Shown here piece by piece: positions 19,123 through 30,492 of a stretch of 64,000 nucleotides of DNA. The number at the start of each line of letters is the position of its first letter. Position 1 is the stretch's first letter. The stretch is from Paraglaciecola sp. L3A3 (GTDB taxonomy: Bacteria > Pseudomonadota > Gammaproteobacteria > Enterobacterales > Alteromonadaceae). The stretch lies in NCBI RefSeq assembly GCF_009796765.1, contig NZ_CP047023.1, positions 4,323,501 through 4,387,500 of the forward strand. Reading direction: 5' to 3'. The position numbers were made by a program, and so were the translations under genes. Below the pieces are notes generated by a model. The model was not told the origin of the DNA and made no database searches. It saw only the letters and a program-made list of their open reading frames with translations.

Positions 19123-20553
19123 TTAATATTGCGATTCAACATCATGTTTTAACGCCATATCGAAAGACTGCATATGTTGTTTCAATGCTTTTACTTTTTC
19201 AGGGTGTTTGTTAATTAAGTTATGTTTTTCTGGCGCATCAAGCTTAATGTTATACAACTTTTCATTAAGTTCTTGGCCGCTAATTTTCTGTTGTTGGCTT
19301 GGATTAAAGCCTTTATAAATAAACTTCCAATCGCCCAATCTGATGCCATCAAGGGTGCTGGTATTAGCAGAGTAATAAAATATCTCTTTACGGGGAGAGT
19401 CTTTTTGTTCACCCCTTAAAAAACGAGAAATATTAACCCCATCGTAAATTCTATCTTTGGGTAACTCAATTCCTGCATAGTTTGCAATAGTTGGAAATAA
19501 ATCGAGCGCTGAAACAATTTCGTCGCTGACGGTTGGCTCTATTTCTGTAGGTGCCCAAATAATACCTGGTACACGTAAGCCACCTTCGTAGGTTGTAAAT
19601 TTACTACCTCGTAATGGCTTCGCTGAGCCTTTGCTGTTTGGTCCGTTGTCAGAGGTGAAAATAACCAAGGTATTCTTATCTAAACCTTGTTCTTTTAAGG
19701 CTTTCATTACCTCACCTACGCTCCAGTCAATCTCTTGTACTGCATCATAAAAAGCACCGCCTTTACTTGAACCTTTAAATTTTTCCCCGGTAAAAATGGG
19801 TAAATGTGGAAAAGTATGTGCGAAATATAAAAAGAACGGCTTCTGCTTATTTTCTTTAATAAATGATACCGCTTCTTTTGTATATCGCTCCGTTAAGGTT
19901 GATTGATTAGCGGGATATTCAATAACCTGATTGCCCCTCATTAAAGGTACTTTTCTCTTTAATCTTTTATAAGCGACCATACCTTCTGTTGCTATTTGAT
20001 TGGCATCGTCATGTAATTGTTCAAGGGTATAACCTTCATTTAAAATAATATCTTCGGCTATATCCATATTAGATGCAATTGACATGTCATTGCTATATGG
20101 CAGGCCATAGAAGTAATCGAAACCCTGAGCAGTGGGTAAATACGCTTTCTCATGACCGAGGTGCCATTTACCAATAAGGCCCGTAGCGTAATTTTTTTGT
20201 TTTAACAATTCGGCAATCGTTATTTCTTGTGGCGGTAAGCCCTTGCCATCATAAATAGCAGCACTTGAGAAAACTACGTGCTGAGCACCAGCACGTACCG
20301 GCATTCTACCGGTCAACAAAGCAGCTCTTGAAGGCGTACAAACAGAAGACGCCACATAAAAACTGGTTAATTTCATCCCCTCTTTTGCTAATTGATCAAT
20401 ATTGGGTGTATCTGCCTTTTTTGATCCAAAAGAGCTAAGGTCTTCATACCCTTGGTCATCGGAGAAGATAACCACAACATTTTGTATTTTACTTTGTGCG
20501 CTTGCCGTGGCTAATAATAAGCAACCCGCCAATAACAGTGATAATTTTTTCAT
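19123..20553 (-). CDS. exported arylsulfatase, family S1
   Basis: Formylglycine-dependent sulfatase of 476 aa with a signal peptide (cleavage near ASAQ). The metal-binding DDQG is at 32-35, the active-site motif CTPSRAALLTG has Cys72 as the residue converted to formylglycine, and GKWHLG is near 128. TSDNGPNSKG and YEGGLRVPGI are the second metal and substrate regions. It should remove sulfate esters from algal glycans in the periplasm. Conversion of Cys72 needs a formylglycine-generating enzyme encoded elsewhere. It is on the same strand as, and 66 bp downstream of, the sulfatase at 20620. Confidence 0.93.
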   Translation of the reverse strand: MKKLSLLLAGCLLLATASAQSKIQNVVVIFSDDQGYEDLSSFGSKKADTPNIDQLAKEGMKLTSFYVASSVCTPSRAALLTGRMPVRAGAQHVVFSSAAIYDGKGLPPQEITIAELLKQKNYATGLIGKWHLGHEKAYLPTAQGFDYFYGLPYSNDMSIASNMDIAEDIILNEGYTLEQLHDDANQIATEGMVAYKRLKRKVPLMRGNQVIEYPANQSTLTERYTKEAVSFIKENKQKPFFLYFAHTFPHLPIFTGEKFKGSSKGGAFYDAVQEIDWSVGEVMKALKEQGLDKNTLVIFTSDNGPNSKGSAKPLRGSKFTTYEGGLRVPGIIWAPTEIEPTVSDEIVSALDLFPTIANYAGIELPKDRIYDGVNISRFLRGEQKDSPRKEIFYYSANTSTLDGIRLGDWKFIYKGFNPSQQQKISGQELNEKLYNIKLDAPEKHNLINKHPEKVKALKQHMQSFDMALKHDVESQY

Positions 20554-20619
20554 CGTATTACTCTTTAAATATAATAGTTTACAGATAAAGTAAGTTTCTG
20601 ATTATCTGTATATAAATAA

Positions 20620-21936
20620 TTAACGTTTTAATGACGCCTGCAATTTTGAAAATATTTGTTTTTCTTGTGTTGATGACTGATTTAACTGAACAGACTTAGT
20701 TTGATAGTGACCATTATATTTTTCGTAAATAGTATCTTTCCCTATATCGCTAATTTTGACACCATAATTGAAATTTCTAATCCAAGTGTCTTTCTTATAG
20801 CTAATTTGAATCTGGCTTTTATTAGCCTGTTGAGCGTATTGCTGCTGATCGTTTAATAATAAGGGTTTTAAACTAATACCATGATCTGGGTAATCTTTTG
20901 CTATTGGTATACCTGTAAAATCAAGCAAGGTGGGCAAAATATCAGAAAGCTCAACTAAGCGTGTATTATTGACTTTTGGTTGAATGACACTTGGCCAGTT
21001 AATAATTAGTGGTACACGAGTACCGGCGTCGGTCAATGTACCTTTTGCCCCTTTAACTAATATATCAGGGCATTGAGTAGCTATTGGTGTGTCGGTGCCG
21101 TTATCACCAACAAAAATAATAAGCGTATTTTCCCGTAAACCTAAGGCTTCTAATTTATCAACAATACGTCCGACCATTTTGTCTGCATATTGCACCATAC
21201 CTCTAAAATGATTGGTTTGATCTTTAATGCCACCTGGCCCTTTTTTTGAAATTGAACCTAGAGATTCTGCATTCCAATCGGTCGAATCAGGCGTCGCATC
21301 GAACGGCCAATGAGGTAACAGCATCGGGTAATACAGTAAAAAAGGCTGTTTCTGATTACGTTCAATAAATCCAGTAAGTTGATTGACTAAAACATCGGGG
21401 CCATATTCACCTTCTTCAAAATTAACGGCTTTACCATTGAATTCTAATTGAGGGTTAGGGTAACGGGTATCATGCTCTGTATCTCCGCGTAAACGAGGGC
21501 GAGTATGTTGCCAAAGCCATGAGCTTTCAAAACCAAAATGTTGAGGAGAGTCCATTTCTTTACCTAATTGCCATTTACCAGCAACAGCCGTTTTATAACC
21601 TGCGTCTTTTAAATAGTGGGCAAAGGTAGTTTGGTTTCTCTCAAGCTTAGCGAATCGTTTATAGTTACGTAAATTATATAGTCCTGTCATTAACTTAACA
21701 CGTGATTGCGTACACTTAGGGTTAGCAAAAGCATGTTCAAATCTAACCCCTTGCGCAGCCAATTTATCAAGTACTGGTGTTTTATAACCAGAACAACCAT
21801 TGGCAGATAAACATTCAAAGCCCATATCATCGGCTAGGATCAGCACGATATTGGGTTGCTTAGCGTGGACGGCTATACTAATTACACTCGCGATAATGCC
21901 AATATACACAAATTTAAGTGATTTTCTTATTAACAT
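20620..21936 (-). CDS. exported sulfatase-family protein with altered active-site motif (CTQSR)
   Basis: A 438-aa S1 sulfatase homologue with a signal peptide (cleavage near VHA). It has LADDMGF metal ligands, GKWQLG and VGDNGTDTP. The formylglycine motif reads C75-T-Q-S-R followed by VKLMTG: the proline of the C-x-P-S-R core, which the maturation enzyme normally requires, is glutamine. It is otherwise full length with a good ribosome site (GAAGGC). It may be poorly matured or inactive, or may be handled by a tolerant maturase. It is the first gene of a probable two-sulfatase operon with the 19123 gene. Confidence 0.88.
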   Translation of the reverse strand: MLIRKSLKFVYIGIIASVISIAVHAKQPNIVLILADDMGFECLSANGCSGYKTPVLDKLAAQGVRFEHAFANPKCTQSRVKLMTGLYNLRNYKRFAKLERNQTTFAHYLKDAGYKTAVAGKWQLGKEMDSPQHFGFESSWLWQHTRPRLRGDTEHDTRYPNPQLEFNGKAVNFEEGEYGPDVLVNQLTGFIERNQKQPFLLYYPMLLPHWPFDATPDSTDWNAESLGSISKKGPGGIKDQTNHFRGMVQYADKMVGRIVDKLEALGLRENTLIIFVGDNGTDTPIATQCPDILVKGAKGTLTDAGTRVPLIINWPSVIQPKVNNTRLVELSDILPTLLDFTGIPIAKDYPDHGISLKPLLLNDQQQYAQQANKSQIQISYKKDTWIRNFNYGVKISDIGKDTIYEKYNGHYQTKSVQLNQSSTQEKQIFSKLQASLKR

Positions 21937-22790
21937 GATGCCTTCTCATATAAGTTAAAGGGTACTGTCCCTAATGCTTTTGATTACTGATTAATATGGG
22001 CCGATAATATGAATTTAATAATTATGGAGGCCAAACAACCTCACACAAAAACTTCATATAATAAACAGGATACCAAGTATAAAACATTGTTTGTTGTTTT
22101 TTTACACATATCTATAGATTTAATCATAAGATTTTTCATCACACTTTCTATTTAAATAGTCACTATAGGTATTTTTAAAATAAGATATTTTATTCTGCAT
22201 TTATGATTTTTTCGAAAAATTCTAAGCTAAATATTAAACAAAGATACAGGGAGAGATTAGTAAAATGTAATGCAAACGACACTTTAGCCGTATCCTCAAA
22301 ATAAATCGCGATTCAGGAACGGTTGTTAAGGCAATATTGACTAAACGAAGGAATGGGCAGAGAAAGATTTTTTACTTCATTAAATGTTTTAGACAAAAGG
22401 AGCACGTATTAATGACTGCTCCTTCGATTGATGAGATGAGATGAGATCAGCTAAACCATACAAAACTTTGGAAAACATTGCATAAGATACCTAAATCAAA
22501 CATATCAATAAACGGCAACATTGTGGGAAGGTCGTTCAAAGTAACTTTAGTCGATTTTGAAAGTTACTTTTAACACTTTAATGGCTACTTTGAGTTGAAT
22601 CCAGCCAGAGTCAGAATCGTCGAACACCGACTGCTTACCCGTGGTCAAGTTATCAGAGTAATGAAGGTGGTAGTGATATTACACTTCAAATTATTTACCC
22701 CATCAAAAATCAAATGACTTTTACTTTTCAACGAAGCTGTTCCCACAGGTTTCAAGACATCCAGCTTGGTTCTAAACCGGATCCCACAGC
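21937..22790. other. long non-coding stretch at the right edge of the sulfatase island
   Basis: About 850 bp without a believable gene. It contains a short tandem repeat of GATGA units (about 22430-22448), an imperfect inverted repeat around AAAGTTACTTT (about 22537-22575) and, at its pncC end, the 17-bp inverted partner of the sequence near recA (22772-22788). It looks like eroded DNA from the event that separated pncC from recA. Confidence 0.45.
22772..22788 (-). repeat. 17-bp inverted repeat partner, right copy
   Basis: On the minus strand it reads TGTGGGATCCGGTTTAG, one base different from 12489-12505 on the plus strand. It lies 2 bp past the pncC stop codon. The two copies face each other across the island. 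Confidence 0.5.
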
Positions 22791-23276
22791 TTAATTAGCC
22801 AGCAATTTCACAGTATTAGATAGAGCAAACTCAATCGCTTTAATTCTTACTGCTTCGCGGTCACCGTTAAATTGCTGCTTTTTAGTCACTACTTGGCCAT
22901 CAACAAAAAAGCCAAACCAAACTGTGCCTACCGGTTTGCCAGGTGTACCACCATCGGGACCGGCGATACCACTAATCGAAATAGCCACATTTGCCGCCGC
23001 TTGTTGAGCAGCCCCAATCGCCATTTCTGTAACAGTTTGTTCAGACACCGCACCATGTTCAACCAATGTATCTTGTTGCACACCTAACATTGCTTGCTTA
23101 GCTTCATTCGAATAAGTAATAAAACCTTTATTAAACCAAGCAGAGCTACCCGCGGTACTTGTAATAGCAAAGCCTATCCCGCCACCAGTGCAAGATTCAG
23201 CACAAGTAATATGCCAATTTTTTGCAAATAATTTTTCGCCTAATAACTGGGCTAAATTGTTTATATCTTCTGTCAT
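22791..23276 (-). CDS. pncC: nicotinamide-nucleotide amidohydrolase (CinA C-terminal domain protein)
   Basis: The 161-aa stand-alone CinA C-terminal domain converts nicotinamide mononucleotide to nicotinic acid mononucleotide in pyridine nucleotide salvage. Signatures are CAESCTGGGIG, FNKGFITYSNEAK, HGAVSEQTV, ISGIAGPDGGTPGKPVGTVWFG. It is divergent from mutS, the usual Alteromonadales order. The recA gene that normally follows is displaced by the 10-kb island. Confidence 0.93.
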   Translation of the reverse strand: MTEDINNLAQLLGEKLFAKNWHITCAESCTGGGIGFAITSTAGSSAWFNKGFITYSNEAKQAMLGVQQDTLVEHGAVSEQTVTEMAIGAAQQAAANVAISISGIAGPDGGTPGKPVGTVWFGFFVDGQVVTKKQQFNGDREAVRIKAIEFALSNTVKLLAN

Positions 23277-23527
23277 ATGGATAATCTAATTATTGTGGTA
23301 TCAAAAAGCAGTGCAGTATTATGCCTTGGAATAATAACTAAGCGCAATAATTCTCAATTAAGATATTTGCGACAGATTGATACATAAGCCAAATAGCCTG
23401 ACATCCCCCAGCATTACCTTACACTTTGTGAGATAAATCAAACTCAATAGCAATTCCCCCAAGACTTCAAAGGCAAAATCAGCCAAAATACACCACAGAA
23501 ATTTAGTTATTAGAAAAGTCTTTTAAA

Positions 23528-26146
23528 ATGTCGTCAAAAAACTCTCCAGCAACAAATTCAATTAGCCCAGCTTTGCAATCGCACACCCCTATGATGCAAC
23601 AATACTTAGGTATTAAGGCTGAACATCAAGACGTTTTATTGTTTTACCGCATGGGTGATTTTTATGAATTGTTTTTTGATGATGCGAAAAAGGCCTCTGA
23701 ATTATTAGACATATCTCTTACTGCTAGAGGTAAATCTGGCGGCAATGCTATCCCTATGGCGGGGGTGCCTTATCATGCGGTAGAAAACTATTTAGCTCGC
23801 TTAGTTAAAATGGGCCAGTCGGTAGCTATTGTCGAACAAGTGGGCGATCCAGCCACCAGCAAAGGGCCGGTAGAGCGAAAGGTGCAGCGCATAGTCACTC
23901 CAGGCACAGTGTCAGACGAAGCATTACTTGAAGACAAACAAGACAATATTTTGGCCGCAGTGGTAAGCATTAGACAACAAAACAAAGTGTATTTTGGTTA
24001 CGCAACCTTAGACGTATCTACAGGCCGATTTGCTTTATGCGAGCCGCAAGACATAGAAGCCGTAGCGGCAGAAATTCAACGTACCGACCCAGCTGAATTG
24101 TTATATCCAGAAGACTTCGAATTTTTTCATTTAATTGAACAACGTAAAGGACTGCGCCGTCGCCCCCAATGGGAATTTGATTTTGACACCGCCAGCACCC
24201 AACTTAATCAACAGTTTGGCACCAAAGAGCTAACAGGTTTTGGTGTAGCCAATAGCAAAATAGGTATATGTGCCGCAGGCTGCGTGATGCAGTACGTTAA
24301 AGATACCCAAAGAAGCGCTCTGCCACACATTCGGAATATTATTTTAGAAACCGAGTCTGATACTGTTTTGATGGACGCCGCTACTAGGCGTAATTTAGAA
24401 CTCACGCAAAACTTAGCCGGTGGTAAAGAGCACACCCTAGCCAGTGTATTAGACAAAACCTCTACGCCTATGGGCAGCCGGTTATTACAAAGATGGTTAC
24501 ATAGGCCGTTAACCGACAGTAAAATATTAAAACAACGACAGTCGAATATTAAGTCTTTGCTTAATAGTGATTACCCGCAATTGCAAAGCTCGCTTAAACA
24601 AGTGGGCGATATGCAAAGAGTATTAGCCCGTTTGGCATTGCGTTCGGCTCGCCCACGTGATTTTGCAAGGCTGAGACAAGCCTTTACCTTATTGCCCGAA
24701 ATTCAAGAATTTGTTACATGCCAATCAGCCGAATCAGCCAACACTGGCTTAATGCAATTGGCTAACGACATCAGCCAGTTTCCAGCTTTTGCAGAGCTAT
24801 TAGAACGCGCAGTTGAAGAAACGCCCCCGGTATTAATTCGTGATGGTGGCGTAATCAAAACAGGCTACAACGTCGAGTTAGACGAATTACGGGCCTTGTC
24901 TAAAGGTGCTACTGATTACATAGATGAATTAGAACAAAGAGAAAAGCAACGTACTGGCATATCCACTTTAAAAGTGGGTTACAACCGAGTACATGGCTTT
25001 TTTATTGAAGTAGGCCGTAACTATGCCGACCAAGTACCCGCTGAATATGTGCGCAGGCAAACTCTTAAAAATAACGAACGTTATATTATTCAGGAGTTAA
25101 AAGAGCACGAAGACAAAGTTCTCACCAGTCAAAGTAAATCACTGGCTCTAGAAAAACGTTTGTACGAAGAATTGTTCGATATTTTGTTACCTGAGTTATC
25201 GCGCTTAATGCAAAGTGCAGATGCACTCGCAGAGCTAGACGTATTAACCAACTTGGCCGAACGAGCCGAATCTCTTGATTACCATTGCCCAGAATTAACC
25301 ACCCAACCGGGCATTCATTTTGATCAAGGCCGTCATCCTGTAGTCGAGCACGTCATGAAAACACCTTTTATTGCCAACCCTGTAGTAGTGAATCCACAAA
25401 GACGTATGTTGATTATCACTGGGCCAAACATGGGCGGTAAATCAACCTATATGCGACAAACTGCGCTGATAGTGTTAATGGCTTACATTGGCAGTTTTAT
25501 CCCAGCAGAAAACGCTCAAATCGGCCCAATCGATCGCATATTTACCCGTATTGGCGCATCTGATGACTTAGCTTCTGGTCGTTCAACCTTTATGGTAGAA
25601 ATGACCGAAACCGCCAATATTCTGAATAACGCCACCGCCAACAGTTTAGTATTGATGGACGAAATAGGCCGAGGCACCAGCACCTATGATGGTTTGTCTT
25701 TAGCTTGGGCTTGTGCCGAGTATTTAGCGTTAAAATTACAATCTTATACCTTGTTTGCCACTCACTACTTTGAGCTAACTCAACTAGCCGAAAACTTACC
25801 AGAACTGGCCAATGTACATTTAGACGCGGTAGAACACGAAGAAACCATTCGGTTTATGCATGCGGTACAAGAAGGCGCAGCTAACAAAAGTTACGGCTTA
25901 CAAGTAGCCCAACTAGCAGGTGTGCCCCGCAGTGTTATCTTAAAAGCCAAACACAAATTAGCCGAACTCGAAAGCTTACCTAGTAATACATCACAACCAA
26001 ATATGCAGCATAAACAACAAGAACACCAACTAGATATGTTAGACGCGGTAGACGAATTACGTGTGAGTTTAAAACAAATTAACCCAGATGATTTAACTCC
26101 GAAACAAGCACTGGATGCCTTGTATGCGTTAAAGGCACTTTCTTAG
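23528..26146 (+). CDS. mutS: DNA mismatch repair protein MutS
   Basis: The 872-aa MutS recognises mismatches and starts methyl-directed repair. The mismatch-binding motif is [14 protein letters not shown] (about 40-53), the ATPase has GPNMGGKST (632-640), [13 protein letters not shown] (Walker B and signature) and [11 protein letters not shown]. The length matches the E. coli protein (853). The ATG at 23528 gives an extended but normal N terminus ([14 protein letters not shown]). It stands alone between pncC (divergent) and a converging diguanylate cyclase. Confidence 0.97.
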   Translation: MSSKNSPATNSISPALQSHTPMMQQYLGIKAEHQDVLLFYRMGDFYELFFDDAKKASELLDISLTARGKSGGNAIPMAGVPYHAVENYLARLVKMGQSVAIVEQVGDPATSKGPVERKVQRIVTPGTVSDEALLEDKQDNILAAVVSIRQQNKVYFGYATLDVSTGRFALCEPQDIEAVAAEIQRTDPAELLYPEDFEFFHLIEQRKGLRRRPQWEFDFDTASTQLNQQFGTKELTGFGVANSKIGICAAGCVMQYVKDTQRSALPHIRNIILETESDTVLMDAATRRNLELTQNLAGGKEHTLASVLDKTSTPMGSRLLQRWLHRPLTDSKILKQRQSNIKSLLNSDYPQLQSSLKQVGDMQRVLARLALRSARPRDFARLRQAFTLLPEIQEFVTCQSAESANTGLMQLANDISQFPAFAELLERAVEETPPVLIRDGGVIKTGYNVELDELRALSKGATDYIDELEQREKQRTGISTLKVGYNRVHGFFIEVGRNYADQVPAEYVRRQTLKNNERYIIQELKEHEDKVLTSQSKSLALEKRLYEELFDILLPELSRLMQSADALAELDVLTNLAERAESLDYHCPELTTQPGIHFDQGRHPVVEHVMKTPFIANPVVVNPQRRMLIITGPNMGGKSTYMRQTALIVLMAYIGSFIPAENAQIGPIDRIFTRIGASDDLASGRSTFMVEMTETANILNNATANSLVLMDEIGRGTSTYDGLSLAWACAEYLALKLQSYTLFATHYFELTQLAENLPELANVHLDAVEHEETIRFMHAVQEGAANKSYGLQVAQLAGVPRSVILKAKHKLAELESLPSNTSQPNMQHKQQEHQLDMLDAVDELRVSLKQINPDDLTPKQALDALYALKALS

Positions 26147-26241
26147 AGGCGGAATTTGGCAGAGTGAAACAGACTAAGCAGAAGATAGATTCGAGCAAAA
26201 AGCTAAAAGCGATTCATCATCGGTCCTAGAATTTATATCTC

Positions 26242-28548
26242 TTAACTTTTTTGTGTAATCAATAGTTTTTCAAAATCATCAACTATAAGCGGGCGTGCTA
26301 ATAAGTACCCTTGTCCTAAAACGCAACCCGCTTGGATAAGTAATTGTTTTTGTTGTTCTGTTTCTATGCCTTCAGCGATGACTTGGATATTAAGTTTATT
26401 TGCCATTACGATGATGGCTTCACATAGAGCGGCATCATTGTTGTCAACAGATATATTCTGCACAAAACTTTTATCAATTTTCAAATAATCAATCGAGTAA
26501 TTTTTAAGATAAGAAAAAGAGCAATAACCAGTACCGAAATCATCAATTGATACGGCAATACCTCGCTGCCGGATTTTATCTAATGTATCGACAATTTCAG
26601 TTTGATTATCCATTAATAGATTTTCGGTAATTTCAATCGCAATTGCCTTACACGGTATTTTTTGATCGATAAGTGATTCAGTCCAAGCATTAAATTGTTC
26701 GCCTTCATTTTGAAATTGTACAGGCGATGTATTAATGCTTATTGTTAAATCATTATTGTATTTATTTCGCCAATGATTAGCTTGTTGTGATACCTCATCG
26801 AATATCCAATCACTGATTTCAATAATGAGTCCTATTTCTTCTGCAACCGGAATGAAATCCAATGGCGAAATATGCCCTTTTTTGGGATGTTTCCAGCGTA
26901 TTAGCGCTTCGGCTTTAATTATTTGGTTGTTTGCTAAGTTCACAATCGGCTGATAAACCATATAAAATTGTTGTTGTGCAATAGCAATACGTAAGTCCTG
27001 AATAATTTCCATTCGTTTGTTAAAGTCGGTACGCATATTATCAGTAAAATAATGAACGCTGTTGCGGCCGCGCATTTTTGCGTGGTACATGGCTTGATCT
27101 GCATTTCTTAGCAATGCGTCAATGCTCAGTGCATCATCTGGATAATATGCAATTCCTATACTAGCAGTACAATAAACATTCTTTTCTTCAATGATATAAG
27201 GTTGAGCTAGTACGTTTGATAGTTTCTGGCCAATATTATCGATATCTTCAGGTATGCTTGTACCCACAAGAACGATAATAAATTCATCCCCCCCGAGGCG
27301 TGCCGCAATGTCATTCTTTCTAATGACATTCTTAATACGTTTTGAACACTCAATAAGGACTTTATCACCAGCGCCATGCCCTAATGAATCATTAACATCT
27401 TTAAATTTATCGAGATCTAGCATAGCAATAGCCAGCTGCTTATTTTCACCTTGAGCATTGGCAATTGCGTTTGTTAGATGTTCTTGCAATAGATTACGGT
27501 TTGGTAAGTTGGTTAAGCTGTCATAATTAGCTTGTTGCCATATGATTTTATCGGCTTTATCTCGTTCTATTGCGATACGGGCAAGGTTTGCAAATTGCTC
27601 AATAAGTTTGAAGTCAGAGGCATTAGGTGTCGATATTTTACGATGATAGATAGAGAAAGTACCTAACACCTTCCCTTGGTTATCAATGATGGGTTCTGAC
27701 CAACAGGCAGCTAATTGCGCTTTTTCCGCTATTTCTTTCCAAGGAGTCCAATTCGGGTGAGTGGTTATATCTGCGACAACGACTCGTTTTCCTGTAAAAG
27801 CTGCAGCACCGCTTGAGCTAACGCCCCGACCGATAGCTAAGCCGTCAAGGGCTTTATTATAAAAGTCAGGCAAGCTAGGAGCTGCACCGAGTATTAAGTG
27901 CTTACCTGATTTATCTAATAGTAAAATGCTGCAGATAGCGTCAGGGAATTCATTTTCTATCGCATGAGCAACGGCCTGTAATACTTTAGGTAACTTGCTT
28001 GAACTGGCAATCGATTCAAGAATATTATTACGAAGTTGATTTATTTTGTCTTTTTCTAATAACTGCCGATTTTTGTTTTGCATAAACATTGAAAATATTA
28101 ACGAAAATATATTGGTTACAACAAACGCAGCAATAATCCGTGGTAATGTGAAACTGTCGAATTGTTCATAAGTAATTAAACAAGCAACAGTAATTAGTAT
28201 GATATTAAAAATGCTAGCAACAAGAGTAGGTAATAAATAAAAACCAGCGATGATTATGGGAAAAAGCCAATAAATTAAACCTGCACCTTTTATATAGATA
28301 CCTAATAAGATAGTGACCTGAGCTAGAACAGCAAATAAGCCACTATACAGTTTGACCTTACTGGTAAACCAAACACCAAGAAATATAGTAAAAATGCCGC
28401 CAACTGCAACGAAATCAACGGCTATATGTCCTTTATCATCGGCAAAAAAACTACTGATAAGAAAGGGCAATAATACTAATGTCGCCGCAGCAGTAATTGC
28501 CAATAGAATTTTGTCTTCTAAAGTGCGGTGTTCCATTTTAACCGTCAT
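26242..28548 (-). CDS. membrane GAF-GGDEF-EAL cyclic-di-GMP protein
   Basis: A 768-aa signalling protein. About six N-terminal membrane segments (roughly 13-158) are followed by a GAF domain (about 175-320; GRGVSSSGAAAFTGK), a GGDEF domain with intact RLGGDEF near 416-421, and an EAL domain (AEALIRWKHP near 547; IDDFGTGYCSFSYL; IAEGIET). Both catalytic signatures look complete, so it may both make and degrade cyclic di-GMP, with the GAF or membrane part sensing a signal. AGGAAG lies upstream of the ATG. It converges on mutS and has no operon partner. Confidence 0.93.
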   Translation of the reverse strand: MTVKMEHRTLEDKILLAITAAATLVLLPFLISSFFADDKGHIAVDFVAVGGIFTIFLGVWFTSKVKLYSGLFAVLAQVTILLGIYIKGAGLIYWLFPIIIAGFYLLPTLVASIFNIILITVACLITYEQFDSFTLPRIIAAFVVTNIFSLIFSMFMQNKNRQLLEKDKINQLRNNILESIASSSKLPKVLQAVAHAIENEFPDAICSILLLDKSGKHLILGAAPSLPDFYNKALDGLAIGRGVSSSGAAAFTGKRVVVADITTHPNWTPWKEIAEKAQLAACWSEPIIDNQGKVLGTFSIYHRKISTPNASDFKLIEQFANLARIAIERDKADKIIWQQANYDSLTNLPNRNLLQEHLTNAIANAQGENKQLAIAMLDLDKFKDVNDSLGHGAGDKVLIECSKRIKNVIRKNDIAARLGGDEFIIVLVGTSIPEDIDNIGQKLSNVLAQPYIIEEKNVYCTASIGIAYYPDDALSIDALLRNADQAMYHAKMRGRNSVHYFTDNMRTDFNKRMEIIQDLRIAIAQQQFYMVYQPIVNLANNQIIKAEALIRWKHPKKGHISPLDFIPVAEEIGLIIEISDWIFDEVSQQANHWRNKYNNDLTISINTSPVQFQNEGEQFNAWTESLIDQKIPCKAIAIEITENLLMDNQTEIVDTLDKIRQRGIAVSIDDFGTGYCSFSYLKNYSIDYLKIDKSFVQNISVDNNDAALCEAIIVMANKLNIQVIAEGIETEQQKQLLIQAGCVLGQGYLLARPLIVDDFEKLLITQKS

Positions 28549-29019
28549 ACTAGATTAGCTTCCTGTTCGTGGTGTTTATCTCAGAAAATATTACTATGCG
28601 ATTAGCTAATATATTGAAAATAAAAGAATCTATAATAAATAATATACACGGCAAAGGTAAAATAGGCACTCACTTTAAAGTTATCGCTTCTTGTATCGCA
28701 TTGAGCTGGTGACGTGTTTAATTTCTAATTAGTTGCACTACTATAGCTAGGCTCAGGCGCAGCCAAATAAGCTAAGTACTGTCCTATAATTCATTTTTAT
28801 TATTACGCCCAGTTCATTTGTCAATGCAAGTCATTAAATAGGAAGACATTAAATAGGTCATCCATGTTAAACAATAATATAACAACTTAGTTTATGATGA
28901 TTTTTGTATTTTTTATTTCTTTGTCTAAAAATCCATCAATTTCGCCGTAATTGTTCTAACCATAAAAATACCAAATGACATACAATTGTTAACAATACTT
29001 ACTTTGAAGAGTTTTCTTT
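28549..29019. other. divergent promoter region with palindrome ATTGTTAACAAT
   Basis: Non-coding stretch between the cyclic-di-GMP gene and a divergent sulfatase gene. The perfect 12-bp palindrome at 28985-28996, just 24 bp before the sulfatase start, resembles the larger palindrome upstream of the GH2 gene (5215-5243) and could be a repressor operator. The rest is AT-rich without further signals I can name. Confidence 0.4.
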
Positions 29020-30435
29020 ATGTGGTCTATATCTTTATTTTTTAAGCGATTGTGTTTATTTACCTTATGCATGATGGGCGTATTAGCCGCTGCGCAAGCG
29101 GCAAGTACTAAACCGAATATTGTGTTTATTTTATCCGATGATGCTGGTTATCATGATTTTGGTTTTCAGGGCAGTCAAACCATGAAAACCCCAAACCTTG
29201 ATAATCTTGCCAAACAAGGCACGTTATTTTCACAAGCTTATGTGAGCGCTGCTGTTTGTGGTCCTTCACGGGCGGGATTATTAACGGGTAAATATCAGCA
29301 AAGGTTTGGTTTCGAAGAAAATAACGTACCAGGCTTAATGAGCGCTTCAGGCACACTTGGTGATGAAATGGGCTTACCTCTTAGCGAAAAAATCATGCCT
29401 CAATATTTGCAGTCTTTAGGTTATAAAACTGCAATTATTGGCAAGTGGCATCAAGGTAATGCCGATCGTTTTCATCCAACCAAACGTGGTTTTGACTACT
29501 TTTTTGGCTTTCGTGGCGGCGCTCGTAGTTATTATGAAATGAAGGCCGATTCACCTAAATTTCGTCAAGAAGACTTACTAGAGGAAGGGTTTGGTCATTT
29601 TGCTGAATCAAAACAATATCTAACCGACACTCTGGTTGATAAAACCATTGAATTTATTGAAAAAAATAAAGCACAGCCTTTTTTCACTTATTTATCATTT
29701 AATGCAGTGCATTCACCAATGGAAGCAGAAGCGGCTGATTTAGCCCAATTCCCACAATTAAAAGGTAAAAGAAAAACCGTTGCTGCTATGACTTTATCAA
29801 TGGACAGAGCAATTGGTCGTTTATTGGCAAAACTTGATGATTTAGGATTAAGTGACAATACACTGTTAGTGTTTACTAATGACAACGGTGGTCCAACTGA
29901 TAGTAATGCATCTAATAATGCCCCCTTAAGTGGCACCAAAGCTAATCACCTTGAGGGGGGGATTCGGGTGCCCTTTATTGTGCGCTGGCCAAATAAAGTG
30001 GCAGCAGCTAAAACCTATGATTTACCCGTAAGCACACTGGATTTATTACCTACTTTTTATGCGGCAGCTGGAGGTAACACTACGGCATTAAGTAATCTAG
30101 ATGGTGTGGATTTATTGCCCTATTTACAAGGTGAAAGAGCAACAAGACCTCATCAAACACTGTTTTGGAAAAAAGAAAATCGTGGCGTGATCCGCGACGG
30201 CGACTGGAAACTACTACGCTTTCCTGACCGTCCTGCAGAGTTGTACGACCTGAGCAATGATATTAGCGAACAAAACAATCTAGCAGCGCAGCAACCTGCT
30301 GTGGTCAAAGATCTTTATCAAAAATTATTTGCTTGGGAATTAACCTTAGAAAGACCTATGTGGCAGTTAAAACGTGAGTTTGAAGGCAAAGCTATGCAAC
30401 GTATGGATAAATACCGAAATCATATTGAAGATTAA
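29020..30435 (+). CDS. exported sulfatase, family S1
   Basis: The 471-aa formylglycine sulfatase has a signal peptide (cleavage near AQAAS). [11 protein letters not shown] provides metal ligands, the active-site motif is [12 protein letters not shown] with Cys80, GKWHQG is present, and [11 protein letters not shown] and [10 protein letters not shown] complete the catalytic frame. [15 protein letters not shown] is the usual C-terminal subdomain. The proline in C-x-P-S-R is intact. It is a single gene followed by a stem-loop. Substrate unknown; an algal sulfated galactan is likely from the genomic setting. Confidence 0.93.
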   Translation: MWSISLFFKRLCLFTLCMMGVLAAAQAASTKPNIVFILSDDAGYHDFGFQGSQTMKTPNLDNLAKQGTLFSQAYVSAAVCGPSRAGLLTGKYQQRFGFEENNVPGLMSASGTLGDEMGLPLSEKIMPQYLQSLGYKTAIIGKWHQGNADRFHPTKRGFDYFFGFRGGARSYYEMKADSPKFRQEDLLEEGFGHFAESKQYLTDTLVDKTIEFIEKNKAQPFFTYLSFNAVHSPMEAEAADLAQFPQLKGKRKTVAAMTLSMDRAIGRLLAKLDDLGLSDNTLLVFTNDNGGPTDSNASNNAPLSGTKANHLEGGIRVPFIVRWPNKVAAAKTYDLPVSTLDLLPTFYAAAGGNTTALSNLDGVDLLPYLQGERATRPHQTLFWKKENRGVIRDGDWKLLRFPDRPAELYDLSNDISEQNNLAAQQPAVVKDLYQKLFAWELTLERPMWQLKREFEGKAMQRMDKYRNHIED

Positions 30436-30492
30436 CTTACTGGAACTGTGAGTGATTAAATAAGCAGATTTAACTTGAGTTAAACAAAAAAT

